From UBA6144 sp964399165 (GTDB lineage Bacteria > Bdellovibrionota > Bacteriovoracia > Bacteriovoracales > Bacteriovoracaceae), in contig CAYNPO010000019.1 in NCBI GenBank assembly GCA_964399165.1, positions 1 through 64,000 on the forward strand: a stretch of DNA of 64,000 nucleotides. The letters are read 5' to 3'. Below the pieces are notes generated by a model that made no database searches, was not told where the DNA came from, and saw nothing but the letters and a program-made list of their open reading frames with translations. The position numbers were made by a program, and so were the translations under genes. This document shows, piece after piece, positions 15,632 through 25,023 of the stretch. Within the stretch, counting starts at the first letter, position 1, and each line of letters begins with the position of its first letter.

Positions 15632-18098
15632 CCTCGCCCCCTTCCGCACTTTCGGGGCCGTCGTCGGGGTCTACGATTTTCTCCACCGCCACGACTTTCT
15701 CATCCGGCTTCACGTTGATCAGGCGCACACCCTGGGTATTGCGACCCAGGAGTGAGATGCCAGAGATCTTGGTTCGGATAACCTGACCCTTGTCAGTGAT
15801 GATCATAAGGTCGTCACGCTCGGTAACGGGCTTTATGGAGACGATGTTTCCGGTCTTCTCGGTGAGTTTCATGGCAAGGATGCCTTTCCCCCCGCGGGAC
15901 TGCGTGCGGTACTCGGTCTCTTCGGAGCGTTTGCCGTAGCCACGCTCGGTGACCGTGAGAATTTCTACACCGGGCTCGAGAAGCTCCATCCCGATGACCT
16001 TCTCGCCCTCCTCTAGCGCCATGCCCTTCACGCCTTGTGACACCCGTCCCATGGCACGTGCGTCGTCCTCGGCGAAGCGGATGGTCTTTCCGCCATCTGA
16101 GCACAAGAGGATGTCTTTCTTCCCGTCCGTCACGCGAACTGCGTTCACGGCATCGCCATCCAAGACCTTAATGGCCTTGATGCCGCTGGATTTTACGTGC
16201 TTGTACTCGTTGAGCTCGGAGCGCTTGATCACTCCTTGCTCGGTGGAGATGACCAGGAACTTGCCCTCCCAGTCCTTCGGCACGGTGATGATCTGCTGGA
16301 CCTTCTCGCCAGCGGGCACGTTCAGCAAGTTCACCACGTTTCGGCCCTTGGCGGTGCGCACGCCCTCCGGGATCTGGTAAACCTTGAGCGTGAACACGGT
16401 CCCCTTGTCGGTGAAGATCATCAGCGTATCGTGCGTCTCGGCGGTGAAGATGGTGGTGTAGAAATCCTCTTCCAGGTCCGCGCCCTTCACGCCCTTCCCG
16501 CCGCGCTTCTGGGAGCGGTAGGTGTCGATCGCCATGCGCTTCAGGTAACCCTTGTGGGTGATTGTGACGATGACTTCCTCATTGGCGATGAGGTCTTCCA
16601 TCTGGAGTTCGTCGGCTTGTGCCACGATCTCCGTCTTGCGCTGGTCGGCGTAGTCGGTACGGATTTGGGTGAACTCGTCGCGGATCAGACCGCGGATGAG
16701 CTGCTCGCTGGCAAGGATGCCTTCCAGACGGGCGATCTCGGCCATGACCGCCTGGTAGTCAGCGATGATCTTGTCGCGCTCGAGCCCCGTGAGGCGCTGC
16801 AGGCGCATGTCGAGGACGGCCTGCGCCTGTATCTGCGATAGGCTGAACTTGGCCATCAATTGGTCTTTGGCCTGCTGGGGTCCCTCGGCTTTCTTAATCA
16901 GCTCCACGATGGCGTCGATATTCTCGACGGCTATCTTGAGTCCTTCCAAGATGTGGGCGCGCTCGCGCGCCTTCTTGAGTTCGTACGTGGTACGGCGGAT
17001 GACAACTTCACGACGATGTTCGATGAAGCACTCAAGTTGTTCCTTGAGGTTCATGACCCGTGGTTGACCGTTATAGATCGACAGGAAGATGATCCCGAAG
17101 GACACCTGCATTTGAGTCTGCTTGTAGAGACGGTTGAGCAGCACGGAGCCGTTCTCACCTTTCTTTACGTCGATCACCACGCGGATGCCCTCGCGGGAGG
17201 ACTCGTCGCGGATGTCGGAAATGCCCTCGAGCTCTTTCTCATGCACAAGCTCAGCGATCCGCTCGATGAGCTTCGCCTTGTTCACCTGGTAGGGGATCTC
17301 TGTGATGATGATGCGCTCGCGGTCGTTCTTTCCGACCTCAATCTCGGCCTTGGCGCGGATTTGAATCACGCCCTTGCCGGTGTGGTATGCTTGCTGAATG
17401 CCGGCGGTACCATGGATGGCGCCCCCAGTGGGGAAGTCCGGCCCAGGGATCATACGCACGAGTTCGTGTACGGTGGTACCGGGGTTTTCTAGCAAGGCGA
17501 GGAGGCCGTCCATCACCTCGCCCAGATTATGCGGTGGGATGTTGGTGGCCATGCCGACCGCAATCCCGGCGGAGCCGTTGATCAGCAGGTTGGGAATCTT
17601 GGTGGGGAAGACGGTGGGCTCCTGGAGTGAGCCGTCGTAGTTCTCCTGCCAGTCGACGGTTTCCTTGTCGATGTCGCCGAGGATGTCATTGGCCATCTTC
17701 TGCATGCGCACTTCGGTGTAACGCATGGCCGCGGCATTGTCCCCGTCGATGGAGCCGAAGTTCCCTTGGCCGTCGATGATGGGGTAGCGCATGGAGAAGT
17801 CCTGCGCCAAGCGCACCATCGCGCCGTAGACCGCGGAGTCGCCATGGGGATGGTATTTACCAATCACGTCCCCGACCACGCGGGCGGACTTCAGGTAGGA
17901 GCGGTTATGGTAGTTGTTAAGCATGTGCATGGCGTAAAGGATACGCCGGTGCACGGGCTTGAATCCGTCGCGAACGTCGGGGAGAGCGCGGCCCACGATC
18001 ACCGACATGGCGTAATCGAGGTAGCAGTTCTTCATCTCCTCCTGGATCAGTAGGGGGGCGATGGTTCCGTGGTTGGGGGCCTGGGTGTCGTTGCTCAT
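15609..18098 (-). CDS. gyrA: DNA gyrase subunit A
   Basis: Breakage-reunion subunit of gyrase (829 aa). The catalytic tyrosine is Tyr127 in AAAMRYTEVR; the quinolone-interaction segment reads HPHGDSAVYGAMVRLAQ; the GyrA box appears as SQKRGGKG near residue 535; six beta-pinwheel repeats follow, with an acidic, glycine-rich tail. In the quinolone segment the serine (Ser88, E. coli Ser83) is kept, but the acidic residue at E. coli position 87 is glycine (Gly92). ATG at 18098, 9 bases after gyrB. Confidence 0.98.
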   Translation of the reverse strand: MSNDTQAPNHGTIAPLLIQEEMKNCYLDYAMSVIVGRALPDVRDGFKPVHRRILYAMHMLNNYHNRSYLKSARVVGDVIGKYHPHGDSAVYGAMVRLAQDFSMRYPIIDGQGNFGSIDGDNAAAMRYTEVRMQKMANDILGDIDKETVDWQENYDGSLQEPTVFPTKIPNLLINGSAGIAVGMATNIPPHNLGEVMDGLLALLENPGTTVHELVRMIPGPDFPTGGAIHGTAGIQQAYHTGKGVIQIRAKAEIEVGKNDRERIIITEIPYQVNKAKLIERIAELVHEKELEGISDIRDESSREGIRVVIDVKKGENGSVLLNRLYKQTQMQVSFGIIFLSIYNGQPRVMNLKEQLECFIEHRREVVIRRTTYELKKARERAHILEGLKIAVENIDAIVELIKKAEGPQQAKDQLMAKFSLSQIQAQAVLDMRLQRLTGLERDKIIADYQAVMAEIARLEGILASEQLIRGLIRDEFTQIRTDYADQRKTEIVAQADELQMEDLIANEEVIVTITHKGYLKRMAIDTYRSQKRGGKGVKGADLEEDFYTTIFTAETHDTLMIFTDKGTVFTLKVYQIPEGVRTAKGRNVVNLLNVPAGEKVQQIITVPKDWEGKFLVISTEQGVIKRSELNEYKHVKSSGIKAIKVLDGDAVNAVRVTDGKKDILLCSDGGKTIRFAEDDARAMGRVSQGVKGMALEEGEKVIGMELLEPGVEILTVTERGYGKRSEETEYRTQSRGGKGILAMKLTEKTGNIVSIKPVTERDDLMIITDKGQVIRTKISGISLLGRNTQGVRLINVKPDEKVVAVEKIVDPDDGPESAEGGEGGPETPQ

Positions 18099-18107
18099 AG
18101 TCGGTCC

Positions 18108-20555
18108 TCAGATGTCCAGATTGCGCACGTTGAGGGCGTTCTGTTCGACGAACTCCCGGCGAGGGTCCACCTGATCCCCCATGAGTACGGAGAACACCTG
18201 GTCGGCATCGATGGTGTCCTCGATCTTGACTTGCAAAAGGGTTCGGTTGACCGGGGCCATGGTGGTTTCCCAAAGTTGTTCGGGGTTCATTTCGCCCAGA
18301 CCCTTGTAGCGCTGGATATAGGCGCCCTGACGGGATTCCTGGGAGACGAACCCAGCGAATTCCGACAAGCCGCAGAACTCCTGCTTGCCGTCTGTGCGTT
18401 TGAACGCGATCTTCGCGTTTAGAACGCGCTGGATGCCCTCCTGGTGGTTGACCAGGTCCTCATACTCGCTGGAGTCGATGAAGTTCATGCCGATGCGGAA
18501 GTTCTTCGTCTTGAGGGACGAGAGCACTTGGACGTGGATTTGCCATCCCAGAGCCTTGCCATCCTCCTCCACGCGGAGATTGTAACGCTTCAGACTGGCA
18601 GGGTCGCGCGCACCGAGGCGAGCGTTAAGTTCCTCAGCATACTTTTCAAGGACAGGCTTGTTCTTCAGGACGTCCGCGGTCAGGCGCGTTCCTTCGAGAA
18701 GGGTGCGCAAGAAGTCGGCGTCGTAATGGCGGTCATAAGAGTCGAGGATGCTGTTGTAGTTGCGGAACTTGTTCACCAGGGCCTTGGCTTGCTCAAGGTC
18801 CACGGGTTTCCCGTCGAATGTCACTTCACACTCAGTGAGGGAGCTGGAAACCAGGAAAGACTCAAGCTCCTTCTCGTCTTTAAGGTAACGCTCGTTCTTG
18901 CCCTTCTTGTATTTGAACAGGGGCGGCTGGGCGATGAAAAGGTGACCGCGTTCAACAATCTCCGGGAATTGACGGTAGAACAGCGTGAGTAACAGGGTCC
19001 GGATGTGCGCACCATCCACGTCCGCGTCGGTCATGATGACGATCTTGTGGTAGCGCAGCTTGGAGACGTCGAAGCTGTCTTTTCCGATGCCGGTGCCGAT
19101 GGCCTGTACCAGCATCTTGATTTCGTCATTGGAGAGCATCTTGTCGTAACGGGCCTTCTCGACGTTGAGGATCTTTCCCTTGAGCGGAAGTACAGCTTGG
19201 GTGCGGCGGTCACGACCCTGCTTGGCCGAGCCACCGGCCGAGTCACCTTCCACAATGTAGATTTCACACAGCTCGGGGTTTTTCTCCTGGCAGTCGGCCA
19301 TCTTGCCGGGCAAGCCGGAGAAGTCCAGGGCCGTTTTCCGGCGGGTAAGTTCACGGGCCTTGCGGGCGGCTTCGCGGGCAGCGGCAGCGTCGATGGACTT
19401 CTTGAGGATGGTTTTGCCCACGTTGGGGTTTTCCTCCAAGTAAATCTTGAGCCTTTCCCCGACAAGGGAGTTCACGATTCCTTCTACCTCAGAGTTGCCC
19501 AGCTTCGACTTCGTCTGTCCTTCGAACTGTGGGTTCTTGAGTTTGACCGAGATGATGGCCGTGAGGCCCTCGCGCATATCATCACCGGTGAGGGCGATTT
19601 TCACATTCTTGAGGATGTTGTTGTCTTTTGCGTAGTTGTTCAGGACGCGGGTGAGCGCGGTCTTGAAGCCCGACACGTGGGTACCGCCCTCAGGTGTGTT
19701 GATGTTGTTGGCGTAGGAGGTCAGTACCTCGGAGTAAGAGTCCGTCCACTGCATGGCCAACTCGACCTCGTAATCCTCGCGTGTCTGTGAAAGGTAGACC
19801 GGCTCGCGGTGGAGCGGGCTCTTGGCCCGGTTGAGATAGCTGACGAATTCCCCGATGCCACCCTCATAATGGAAGGTTTCTTCCTTCTCAGAGCGCTCGT
19901 CTTTCAGAACGATCTTGAGCCCCTTGTTGAGGAAAGCCATCTCGCGGAAGCGGTTAGCCAAGGTATCGTAGTTGTACTCGTGAACCTCGAAGATCTCGCT
20001 GTCGGCCTTGAAGGTAACCGCGGTTCCGGTATCCTTCGGGTCACAATCACCGACGACTTTCAGTGGCTCTTTGGAAACGCCTTTGGCGAACTCCACCTTG
20101 TGAAGCTTGCCGTTTTTCTTGATCTCGAGGCGTACCCACTTAGAGAGGGCGTTTACCACCGATGCGCCCACGCCGTGGAGGCCACCGGAAACTTTGTAGG
20201 CGCCGCCGTCCTCGTTGAATTTCCCGCCCGCGTGAAGTTTTGTGTACACAAGCTCGGCTGCAGACATCTTCTCCGTGGGGTGCATGTCCACGGGGATGCC
20301 CCGCCCGTTGTCCACCACGCTCACAGAATTATCAACGTGGATGAAAACCTTGATCTCTGTGCAATAACCGGCCAGTGCTTCGTCCACGGCATTATCAACG
20401 ATCTCGTAAACGCAGTGGTGGAACCCACGCACGCCCGTGTCGCCGATGTACATGCCGGGGCGCTTTCGCACGGCCTCGAGTCCCTCGAGCACCTTGATCT
20501 TGTCCGCGGTGTACTCGGTGTGGACCTTGGAAATGCTTTCGGTGGTGGTGGTCAT
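18108..20555 (-). CDS. gyrB: DNA gyrase subunit B
   Basis: ATPase subunit of gyrase (815 aa). GHKL ATPase motifs: EIVDNAVDEALAGYC, VVDNGRGIPVD and SGGLHGVGASVVNALS. TOPRIM domain: IVEGDSAGGSAKQGRDRRTQ and MTDADVDGAHIRTLLLTLFY. The C-terminal end holds the usual QRYKGLGEMNPEQLWETTM. It starts with ATG 9 bases after recF and leads into gyrA, forming dnaN-recF-gyrB-gyrA. Confidence 0.98.
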   Translation of the reverse strand: MTTTTESISKVHTEYTADKIKVLEGLEAVRKRPGMYIGDTGVRGFHHCVYEIVDNAVDEALAGYCTEIKVFIHVDNSVSVVDNGRGIPVDMHPTEKMSAAELVYTKLHAGGKFNEDGGAYKVSGGLHGVGASVVNALSKWVRLEIKKNGKLHKVEFAKGVSKEPLKVVGDCDPKDTGTAVTFKADSEIFEVHEYNYDTLANRFREMAFLNKGLKIVLKDERSEKEETFHYEGGIGEFVSYLNRAKSPLHREPVYLSQTREDYEVELAMQWTDSYSEVLTSYANNINTPEGGTHVSGFKTALTRVLNNYAKDNNILKNVKIALTGDDMREGLTAIISVKLKNPQFEGQTKSKLGNSEVEGIVNSLVGERLKIYLEENPNVGKTILKKSIDAAAAREAARKARELTRRKTALDFSGLPGKMADCQEKNPELCEIYIVEGDSAGGSAKQGRDRRTQAVLPLKGKILNVEKARYDKMLSNDEIKMLVQAIGTGIGKDSFDVSKLRYHKIVIMTDADVDGAHIRTLLLTLFYRQFPEIVERGHLFIAQPPLFKYKKGKNERYLKDEKELESFLVSSSLTECEVTFDGKPVDLEQAKALVNKFRNYNSILDSYDRHYDADFLRTLLEGTRLTADVLKNKPVLEKYAEELNARLGARDPASLKRYNLRVEEDGKALGWQIHVQVLSSLKTKNFRIGMNFIDSSEYEDLVNHQEGIQRVLNAKIAFKRTDGKQEFCGLSEFAGFVSQESRQGAYIQRYKGLGEMNPEQLWETTMAPVNRTLLQVKIEDTIDADQVFSVLMGDQVDPRREFVEQNALNVRNLDI

Positions 20556-20564
20556 TGCGGGCTC

Positions 20565-21671
20565 CTATCCTTGGGTCTCGGGCCTTCCATGCCCCATGAA
20601 AATCCTGTGGGCATGGGGAATCTTTTCCAGTTCCATCCTGAAGTTTTCGTTGGCGGTTGTGATGAGAACTTGGAAGGTTTTCCCGCGCAGGTAGTGAATC
20701 AAATTCTTCCACCTGTCGCTGTCCAGTTCACCCGAAACATCGTCAATTAAAACAATGGGATAGAAGCTAAATTTGTACCGAAAAAGCTCTATAAAGGCAA
20801 ACATCAGGGAGAGGAATCCAGCCTTTTGTTGGCCGAGCGAACAGAACTCGAAAGAGTTGAGTCCATCGAATGAAAAAAGGGTGTCGTCGCGATGTATTCC
20901 TGAGCGGGTCAAACCAGCCAAAAAATCCGTTTTTTCACTCTGCCGATAGTGGTCATAGATCTTTGCCGCGTCAGCATGGCGGAATCTCGTATCTATTCCT
21001 AAGAGGAGCTCGTGATTTTCGGCGAAAATCTCACGAAAGGCCGGTGTAATGAATCGGTTGAGCTCTTCCGCCCAATAGAGGCGCCGCCCCACCAGAAATG
21101 CAGCAAGCTCGGAGAAGGGCCGGTCTAGTGCCATGAGCTGCAACTGGGCGCTAGAGCCCGAAGAGCCAGCGAGAAGAGAATTACGCTGACGCAACGCCTT
21201 CACAAACTTGTTCAGGGCCTTGCGATATTCTGGATCCAGCTGTCCCAGGTGTGAATCCAGCCATTGGCGCCTGAAGCTGGCCGAGGTGTGGAAGGCGTAT
21301 GAGTCAAAGGGATTCAAAAAAACCGATTCTGCGCCGAATTTGGCCTTTTCAGGGCGGTTTTCTAGCCACCACTCATCCCCAACCTCGCGCAGGCGGCCGG
21401 AAACAGCCAGGTCGCCCCGGTCTGGATCCGCAAAAACCGCCGAGATCTTGATCTCTGTGTCCTGCCCCTCAATGTTGAGCATTTGAGCGAAGCCCGTGTT
21501 CTTGCGAAAAGAGCGGCGGTTGGTCAGGAGGTGTACGGCTTCAAGCAAGTTGGTTTTGCCGTTTCCATTTGGCCCGAAAATGCAGTTGATGCCAGGGGAA
21601 AACTCAACGGGCACCTCGGCGAGGTTGCGAAAGTTTTCCGCCCGCAAGCGGCGGATGTGCGCGCCCGCCAT
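20565..21671 (-). CDS. recF: DNA replication and repair protein RecF
   Basis: SMC-like ATPase that helps load RecA at gaps (368 aa). Walker A GPNGNGKTNLLEAVH at about residues 34-48; signature region FCSLGQQKAGFLSLMFAF where RecF has SQGQ; Walker B PIVLIDDVSGELDS. ATG at 21671, 7 bases after dnaN. The position between dnaN and gyrB is the classic one. Confidence 0.96.
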   Translation of the reverse strand: MAGAHIRRLRAENFRNLAEVPVEFSPGINCIFGPNGNGKTNLLEAVHLLTNRRSFRKNTGFAQMLNIEGQDTEIKISAVFADPDRGDLAVSGRLREVGDEWWLENRPEKAKFGAESVFLNPFDSYAFHTSASFRRQWLDSHLGQLDPEYRKALNKFVKALRQRNSLLAGSSGSSAQLQLMALDRPFSELAAFLVGRRLYWAEELNRFITPAFREIFAENHELLLGIDTRFRHADAAKIYDHYRQSEKTDFLAGLTRSGIHRDDTLFSFDGLNSFEFCSLGQQKAGFLSLMFAFIELFRYKFSFYPIVLIDDVSGELDSDRWKNLIHYLRGKTFQVLITTANENFRMELEKIPHAHRIFMGHGRPETQG

Positions 21672-21678
21672 GCCTTGA

Positions 21679-22794
21679 TCAGAGCTTTAGGGGCATGATG
21701 ATGCCAAGAAAGTCCGGCAGATCGGCGGTCTTGATGACCACGGGGCTGAGCTCGTTGTTGAACTCGAACAGGACATCGCTGCCTTCATCCAGGACAGAGA
21801 GTGACTCAACCAGGTACTTGGCGTTGAAACCAATCTCCATGGCCTTGCCGCCATAGGTGACGGGAAGCTTCTCGGTGGCATGCCCCAGAGCGGGATGGTT
21901 CGTGGAGATGGTCAATTCACCTTCCTTCACGGCCAGCTTAACCCCGTGGGTTTTCTCGTTTGAAAGGATACGAATGCGCTTGACGGCATTAAGTATGGCG
22001 TTGCGGTCGATGTGGAAATGGAAAGCAGTCTTGGAGGGGATCACGGTTTGGTACTTGGGATACTCGCGGGCGATAAGGCGAACCGAGAGGAAGTAGTCGT
22101 TGTTTGCCTGAACAAACATGAAAGACTCATCCAGAGAAATAACGAGGTCTTTGTCTTGGTGGGTGTCGGCGAGTTTACGCAGCTCCACCACGGCCTTACG
22201 GGGCAGGATAACGCCGTCGGATAGGTGTTTATTGCCACCGAGGAACTCCGGGGTGTCTAGGAGGGCCAGGCGGTGGCCATCAATTGCCACGGAACGTAAC
22301 TTGCCGTCCAGTTGTTGGAGGTAGATCCCGTTGAGGTAGAGGCGAGTTTCATCGGTGGAGATGGCGTGGGAAACCTTATCGATGATCGTGGCTACTTGCT
22401 TAGCTTTGAGTCGGAACTCGGTCGAGTTGTTCCCGAACGTCAGCTGGGGGAATTCCTCTGGGCCGGTTATGGTGAGTGCATAATCGATGTTCTTACAATT
22501 CAACTTCAGGAGATTTCCCCCATCCACCGATAGGCGAACCTGTTCGTTGGGGAGTTCCCGGAGGATGTCAGCAATGTTCTTCGTGTTGATGCAGAAACTT
22601 CCCGGGGTTTCCACTTGGGCAGGAAGGACTAATTTGGCTGAAACCTCCAGATCAGTGGCGATCAGTTCCAATTTCGTTTTTTCTGCTCGCACCAGACAGT
22701 TCGTCAGGATCGGCCGGGAGTTCTTGCGGTCTACGACGGTCAACACCTTTCCGATGGCGTCACGCAAGACTTGGGCATCTATGACGAATTTCAT
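21679..22794 (-). CDS. dnaN: DNA polymerase III beta sliding clamp
   Basis: Ring-shaped processivity clamp (371 aa). The ATG at 22794 is chosen because it gives the family start MKFVIDAQVLRDAIGKV and has GAGGAAG just upstream; a start at 22824 would add ten unrelated residues. The C-terminus ends in PLKL, close to the usual PMRL. It is separated from dnaA by 440 bases, the candidate origin, and opens the dnaN-recF-gyrB-gyrA run. Confidence 0.97.
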   Translation of the reverse strand: MKFVIDAQVLRDAIGKVLTVVDRKNSRPILTNCLVRAEKTKLELIATDLEVSAKLVLPAQVETPGSFCINTKNIADILRELPNEQVRLSVDGGNLLKLNCKNIDYALTITGPEEFPQLTFGNNSTEFRLKAKQVATIIDKVSHAISTDETRLYLNGIYLQQLDGKLRSVAIDGHRLALLDTPEFLGGNKHLSDGVILPRKAVVELRKLADTHQDKDLVISLDESFMFVQANNDYFLSVRLIAREYPKYQTVIPSKTAFHFHIDRNAILNAVKRIRILSNEKTHGVKLAVKEGELTISTNHPALGHATEKLPVTYGGKAMEIGFNAKYLVESLSVLDEGSDVLFEFNNELSPVVIKTADLPDFLGIIMPLKL

Positions 22795-23234
22795 ACTTCC
22801 TCGCTGGATTCTCAGAGGGTCCACTTAACCATTCCCACCTACGTTTTTCAAGGCAACGGCCTTCTAGGCCAAGAAGGCCGTTTGCTCCCTTTATATATTC
22901 TTTTTAAAAATACTAATGATGATGGGCCGAGGAAACCGTGCAAACCGCGTAAGCACTATGAATCGCACGGAAGTTGCTGCTTAAGCTTCCCCGGCAATCC
23001 CCCATAAGGCTGAAGCGAGATCCGAGGTTGTGCGTATATCAGCCTAGGTTTTTCCTTTTTTGTGCCCAATGGGGTGCTTTTCCCCAGCCACTTCCCCTGC
23101 GCGCTGGGCCTAGGGGTAAGTATCCTTCTAGGAAGCCGGGATAACGCGAAGATATCCCCATTTGCACGGGCAGTTAGTGAGGATTGGCCGAGGCTGCACG
23201 GTAATCCACTAGGATGGATGGGGAAAACGGGAAA
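22795..23234. other. Candidate replication origin (oriC), dnaA-dnaN intergenic region
   Basis: The longest non-coding stretch of the window (440 bases), between dnaA and dnaN, the usual origin position. Contents: a perfect ten-base hairpin (22856-22865 with 22872-22881); an AT-rich stretch at 22889-22920 containing TTTATATATT and TTTTTAAAAA, a possible unwinding element; four copies of GCACGG or its complement (22936-22941, 22965-22970, 23164-23169, 23196-23201). I find no perfect TTATCCACA box. The nearest are two-mismatch sites at 23078-23086, 23152-23160 and 23202-23210. The dnaN promoter must also be here. Origin function is inferred from position and composition. Confidence 0.55.
22856..22881. 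repeat. Perfect 10-bp inverted repeat in dnaA-dnaN gap
   Basis: ACGGCCTTCT at 22856-22865 is the exact reverse complement of AGAAGGCCGT at 22872-22881, with a six-base loop. It lies between the AT-rich stretch and the dnaN start. There is no T run on either side, so it is not a simple terminator. It could be a structural element of the origin, a dnaA transcript end, or a hairpin in the dnaN leader. Confidence 0.75.
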
Positions 23235-24848
23235 TTAGAGGGTTTTTTCGATATCGAGCAGCTGCTGGGCAAACGGCTGGTCTTCTTTGATGCGCTTCTT
23301 CACTACTTCCAAGCTGTACATGGGAGTGGTGTGGTCTTTCTTTCCAAAGAAGTGCGCGATCTCAAGCAGGGTTTTGCGCAGGTGCTGGTGGATGAAATAC
23401 ATGGCGACCTGGCGTGCGAGGACAATGTCTTTAGATTTGGATTTGCCACGAATGTCGCCGAGAGGGATTCGGTAGTATTGGGCGACGGCCTTGGTGATGC
23501 TCTCGGGCGTAAGTAACTTCTGGCTCTCGACTTGATCGTTGAGCTTGAGGTGCTCTCTGGCGAATTCAAGGTCGATGTCGACTTTCATGAAGTCGGTATA
23601 GGCTTTGAGCTGCACGAGGCAGCCCTCAAGTTCGCGGATGCTGGACTTCACACACTTCGCGATAAGGTTGACCACTTCGTCGCTCAGGAAGAAGTCCTTT
23701 TCCTGGGCCTTGGCTTTTAGAATGGCGATACGGGTTTCAAGGTCTGGTTGCTGCATTTCCACCACGAGGGCGGAAGAAAGTCGGGTCCGGATGCGCTCTT
23801 CCAAGCGGTCCATTTCCCGAGGAGTTTTATCCGCAGTGAAGATCAGCTGTTTTTTGCGGTCGGTGAGCTCGTTGAAGATGTGAAAGAACTGGTCTTGGGT
23901 CCCTTCACGGCCACGTAGTCCGTGGATGTCATCCACCACCAGAACATCGACGTTCTGGGTGTACTTCTTGCGGAAATCGATGCTGCGGTTCTCGCGGGTA
24001 GCCTCCACCCATTCAGCCATGAGGGAATTGCCTGAAGTTACCAACACCTTAAGGTGGGGGCGGTGCTCGTGAATGTGGTTCACGATGGCGTGCAACAGAT
24101 GAGTTTTGCCCAGTCCGGAGTTTCCGTAGATGTAGAGGCTCGGGTAGATCTTGCCCGGATCCCGCGCCACCGCGAGAGCGGAGGCGTGGGCGAGGTTGTT
24201 GGACGGGCCGACCACGAAATTGCTGAACTTCTTAAGGGGGTCCATGCCCACGGCGGAGGCGGGCGCCATCTGCTCCATCACCCTGCTATCTGCGGCGTGT
24301 TGCCTGTCTTCCGCCGTCGGAACCAGGTCTGAGAGAACAAAGGTGTTCTCTTTGGCGGTTAGCTTGCGCGGGGAGAATTCCTCTTGGCGGGGTAGTTCTT
24401 TGAGGATGCTGTTGGTGTTGGGACTCAAACTAGCCGTCCGCACACCGAAAGTGCGAAATTCCAGCTTATAGTCGCGCCCGAGGGTATCGAGTACCGCTTT
24501 GCGCAGTTGGGTTATGTACTGGGTTTCGATGATGCGGCGGATGAAATTGGTAGTGATGAGAAACTCCACCGTGTCTCCGCGCCAGTCAACCACGCTGAAG
24601 GTATCGCTGAAGTAGGTGTTGAAAGCCTGGGGAGGGACCAGCGCGCGGAGGGTTTCCTTGATCTCGTGGCCCAAAAGCTTCAACTCATCCGCGCCAATTT
24701 GTGACGGGGCTTCCCCAGAGGGAGCTGGATCGCGGGCGGGGGTGCCGGCGGTTTTCTCGGGGGTGGGTCTGGCTTCGAGGGGACCCCCCAGGGGGGTATT
24801 CTCCTCATCCCACTTCAAGAATTGATCAAAAGGAAATTTTGGCGTCAT
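23235..24848 (-). CDS. dnaA: Chromosomal replication initiator DnaA
   Basis: Origin-binding AAA+ ATPase (537 aa, longer than most). About 53 extra residues rich in Pro, Glu and Ala precede domain I (ELKLLGHEIKETLRALVPPQ). AAA+ motifs: Walker A YGNSGLGKTH at 241-250, Walker B VVDDIHG at 304-310. Domain IV reads IRGKSKSKDIVLARQVAMYF and FGKKDHTTPMYSLE. Compared with E. coli, the arginines at 399, 401 and 432 are lysine here, and the residue after DHTT is proline instead of valine. These are DNA-contact positions, so box preference may differ from TTATCCACA. ATG at 24848. Confidence 0.97.
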   Translation of the reverse strand: MTPKFPFDQFLKWDEENTPLGGPLEARPTPEKTAGTPARDPAPSGEAPSQIGADELKLLGHEIKETLRALVPPQAFNTYFSDTFSVVDWRGDTVEFLITTNFIRRIIETQYITQLRKAVLDTLGRDYKLEFRTFGVRTASLSPNTNSILKELPRQEEFSPRKLTAKENTFVLSDLVPTAEDRQHAADSRVMEQMAPASAVGMDPLKKFSNFVVGPSNNLAHASALAVARDPGKIYPSLYIYGNSGLGKTHLLHAIVNHIHEHRPHLKVLVTSGNSLMAEWVEATRENRSIDFRKKYTQNVDVLVVDDIHGLRGREGTQDQFFHIFNELTDRKKQLIFTADKTPREMDRLEERIRTRLSSALVVEMQQPDLETRIAILKAKAQEKDFFLSDEVVNLIAKCVKSSIRELEGCLVQLKAYTDFMKVDIDLEFAREHLKLNDQVESQKLLTPESITKAVAQYYRIPLGDIRGKSKSKDIVLARQVAMYFIHQHLRKTLLEIAHFFGKKDHTTPMYSLEVVKKRIKEDQPFAQQLLDIEKTL

Positions 24849-25023
24849 TCAGCTCGGGTCAATTTTTGGGTGGGGGGTTTCGTAACACCGCCCCTCTTGG
24901 AATTCAACCGAGCCCGTAAACATTTCGCTCTGAGTGAGCGGCAACGGAGAGCATAAAAATTATTGACCAGCACGGCATCTTCCGGTACCCATAAGGACCT
25001 CTATTTCCACTTGGAAGGACCAA
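24849..25023. promoter_or_regulatory. Divergent dnaA/rpmH intergenic region
   Basis: 175 bases hold the promoters of the two outward-facing transcripts. A TTGACC at 24963-24968 could be a -35 element for rpmH, but no good -10 lies at the right spacing. A short hairpin CGCTC-TGAGT-GAGCG is near 24926-24940, and another GCACGG (24970-24975), as in the dnaA-dnaN gap, is present. GGAAGGA precedes rpmH. No canonical DnaA box was found, so direct DnaA autoregulation cannot be claimed. Confidence 0.45.

Noticed and set aside
22795..25023. Canonical DnaA boxes around dnaA
   Set aside because: Best matches to TTATCCACA have two mismatches and are no better than expected by chance, so they are not listed as boxes.
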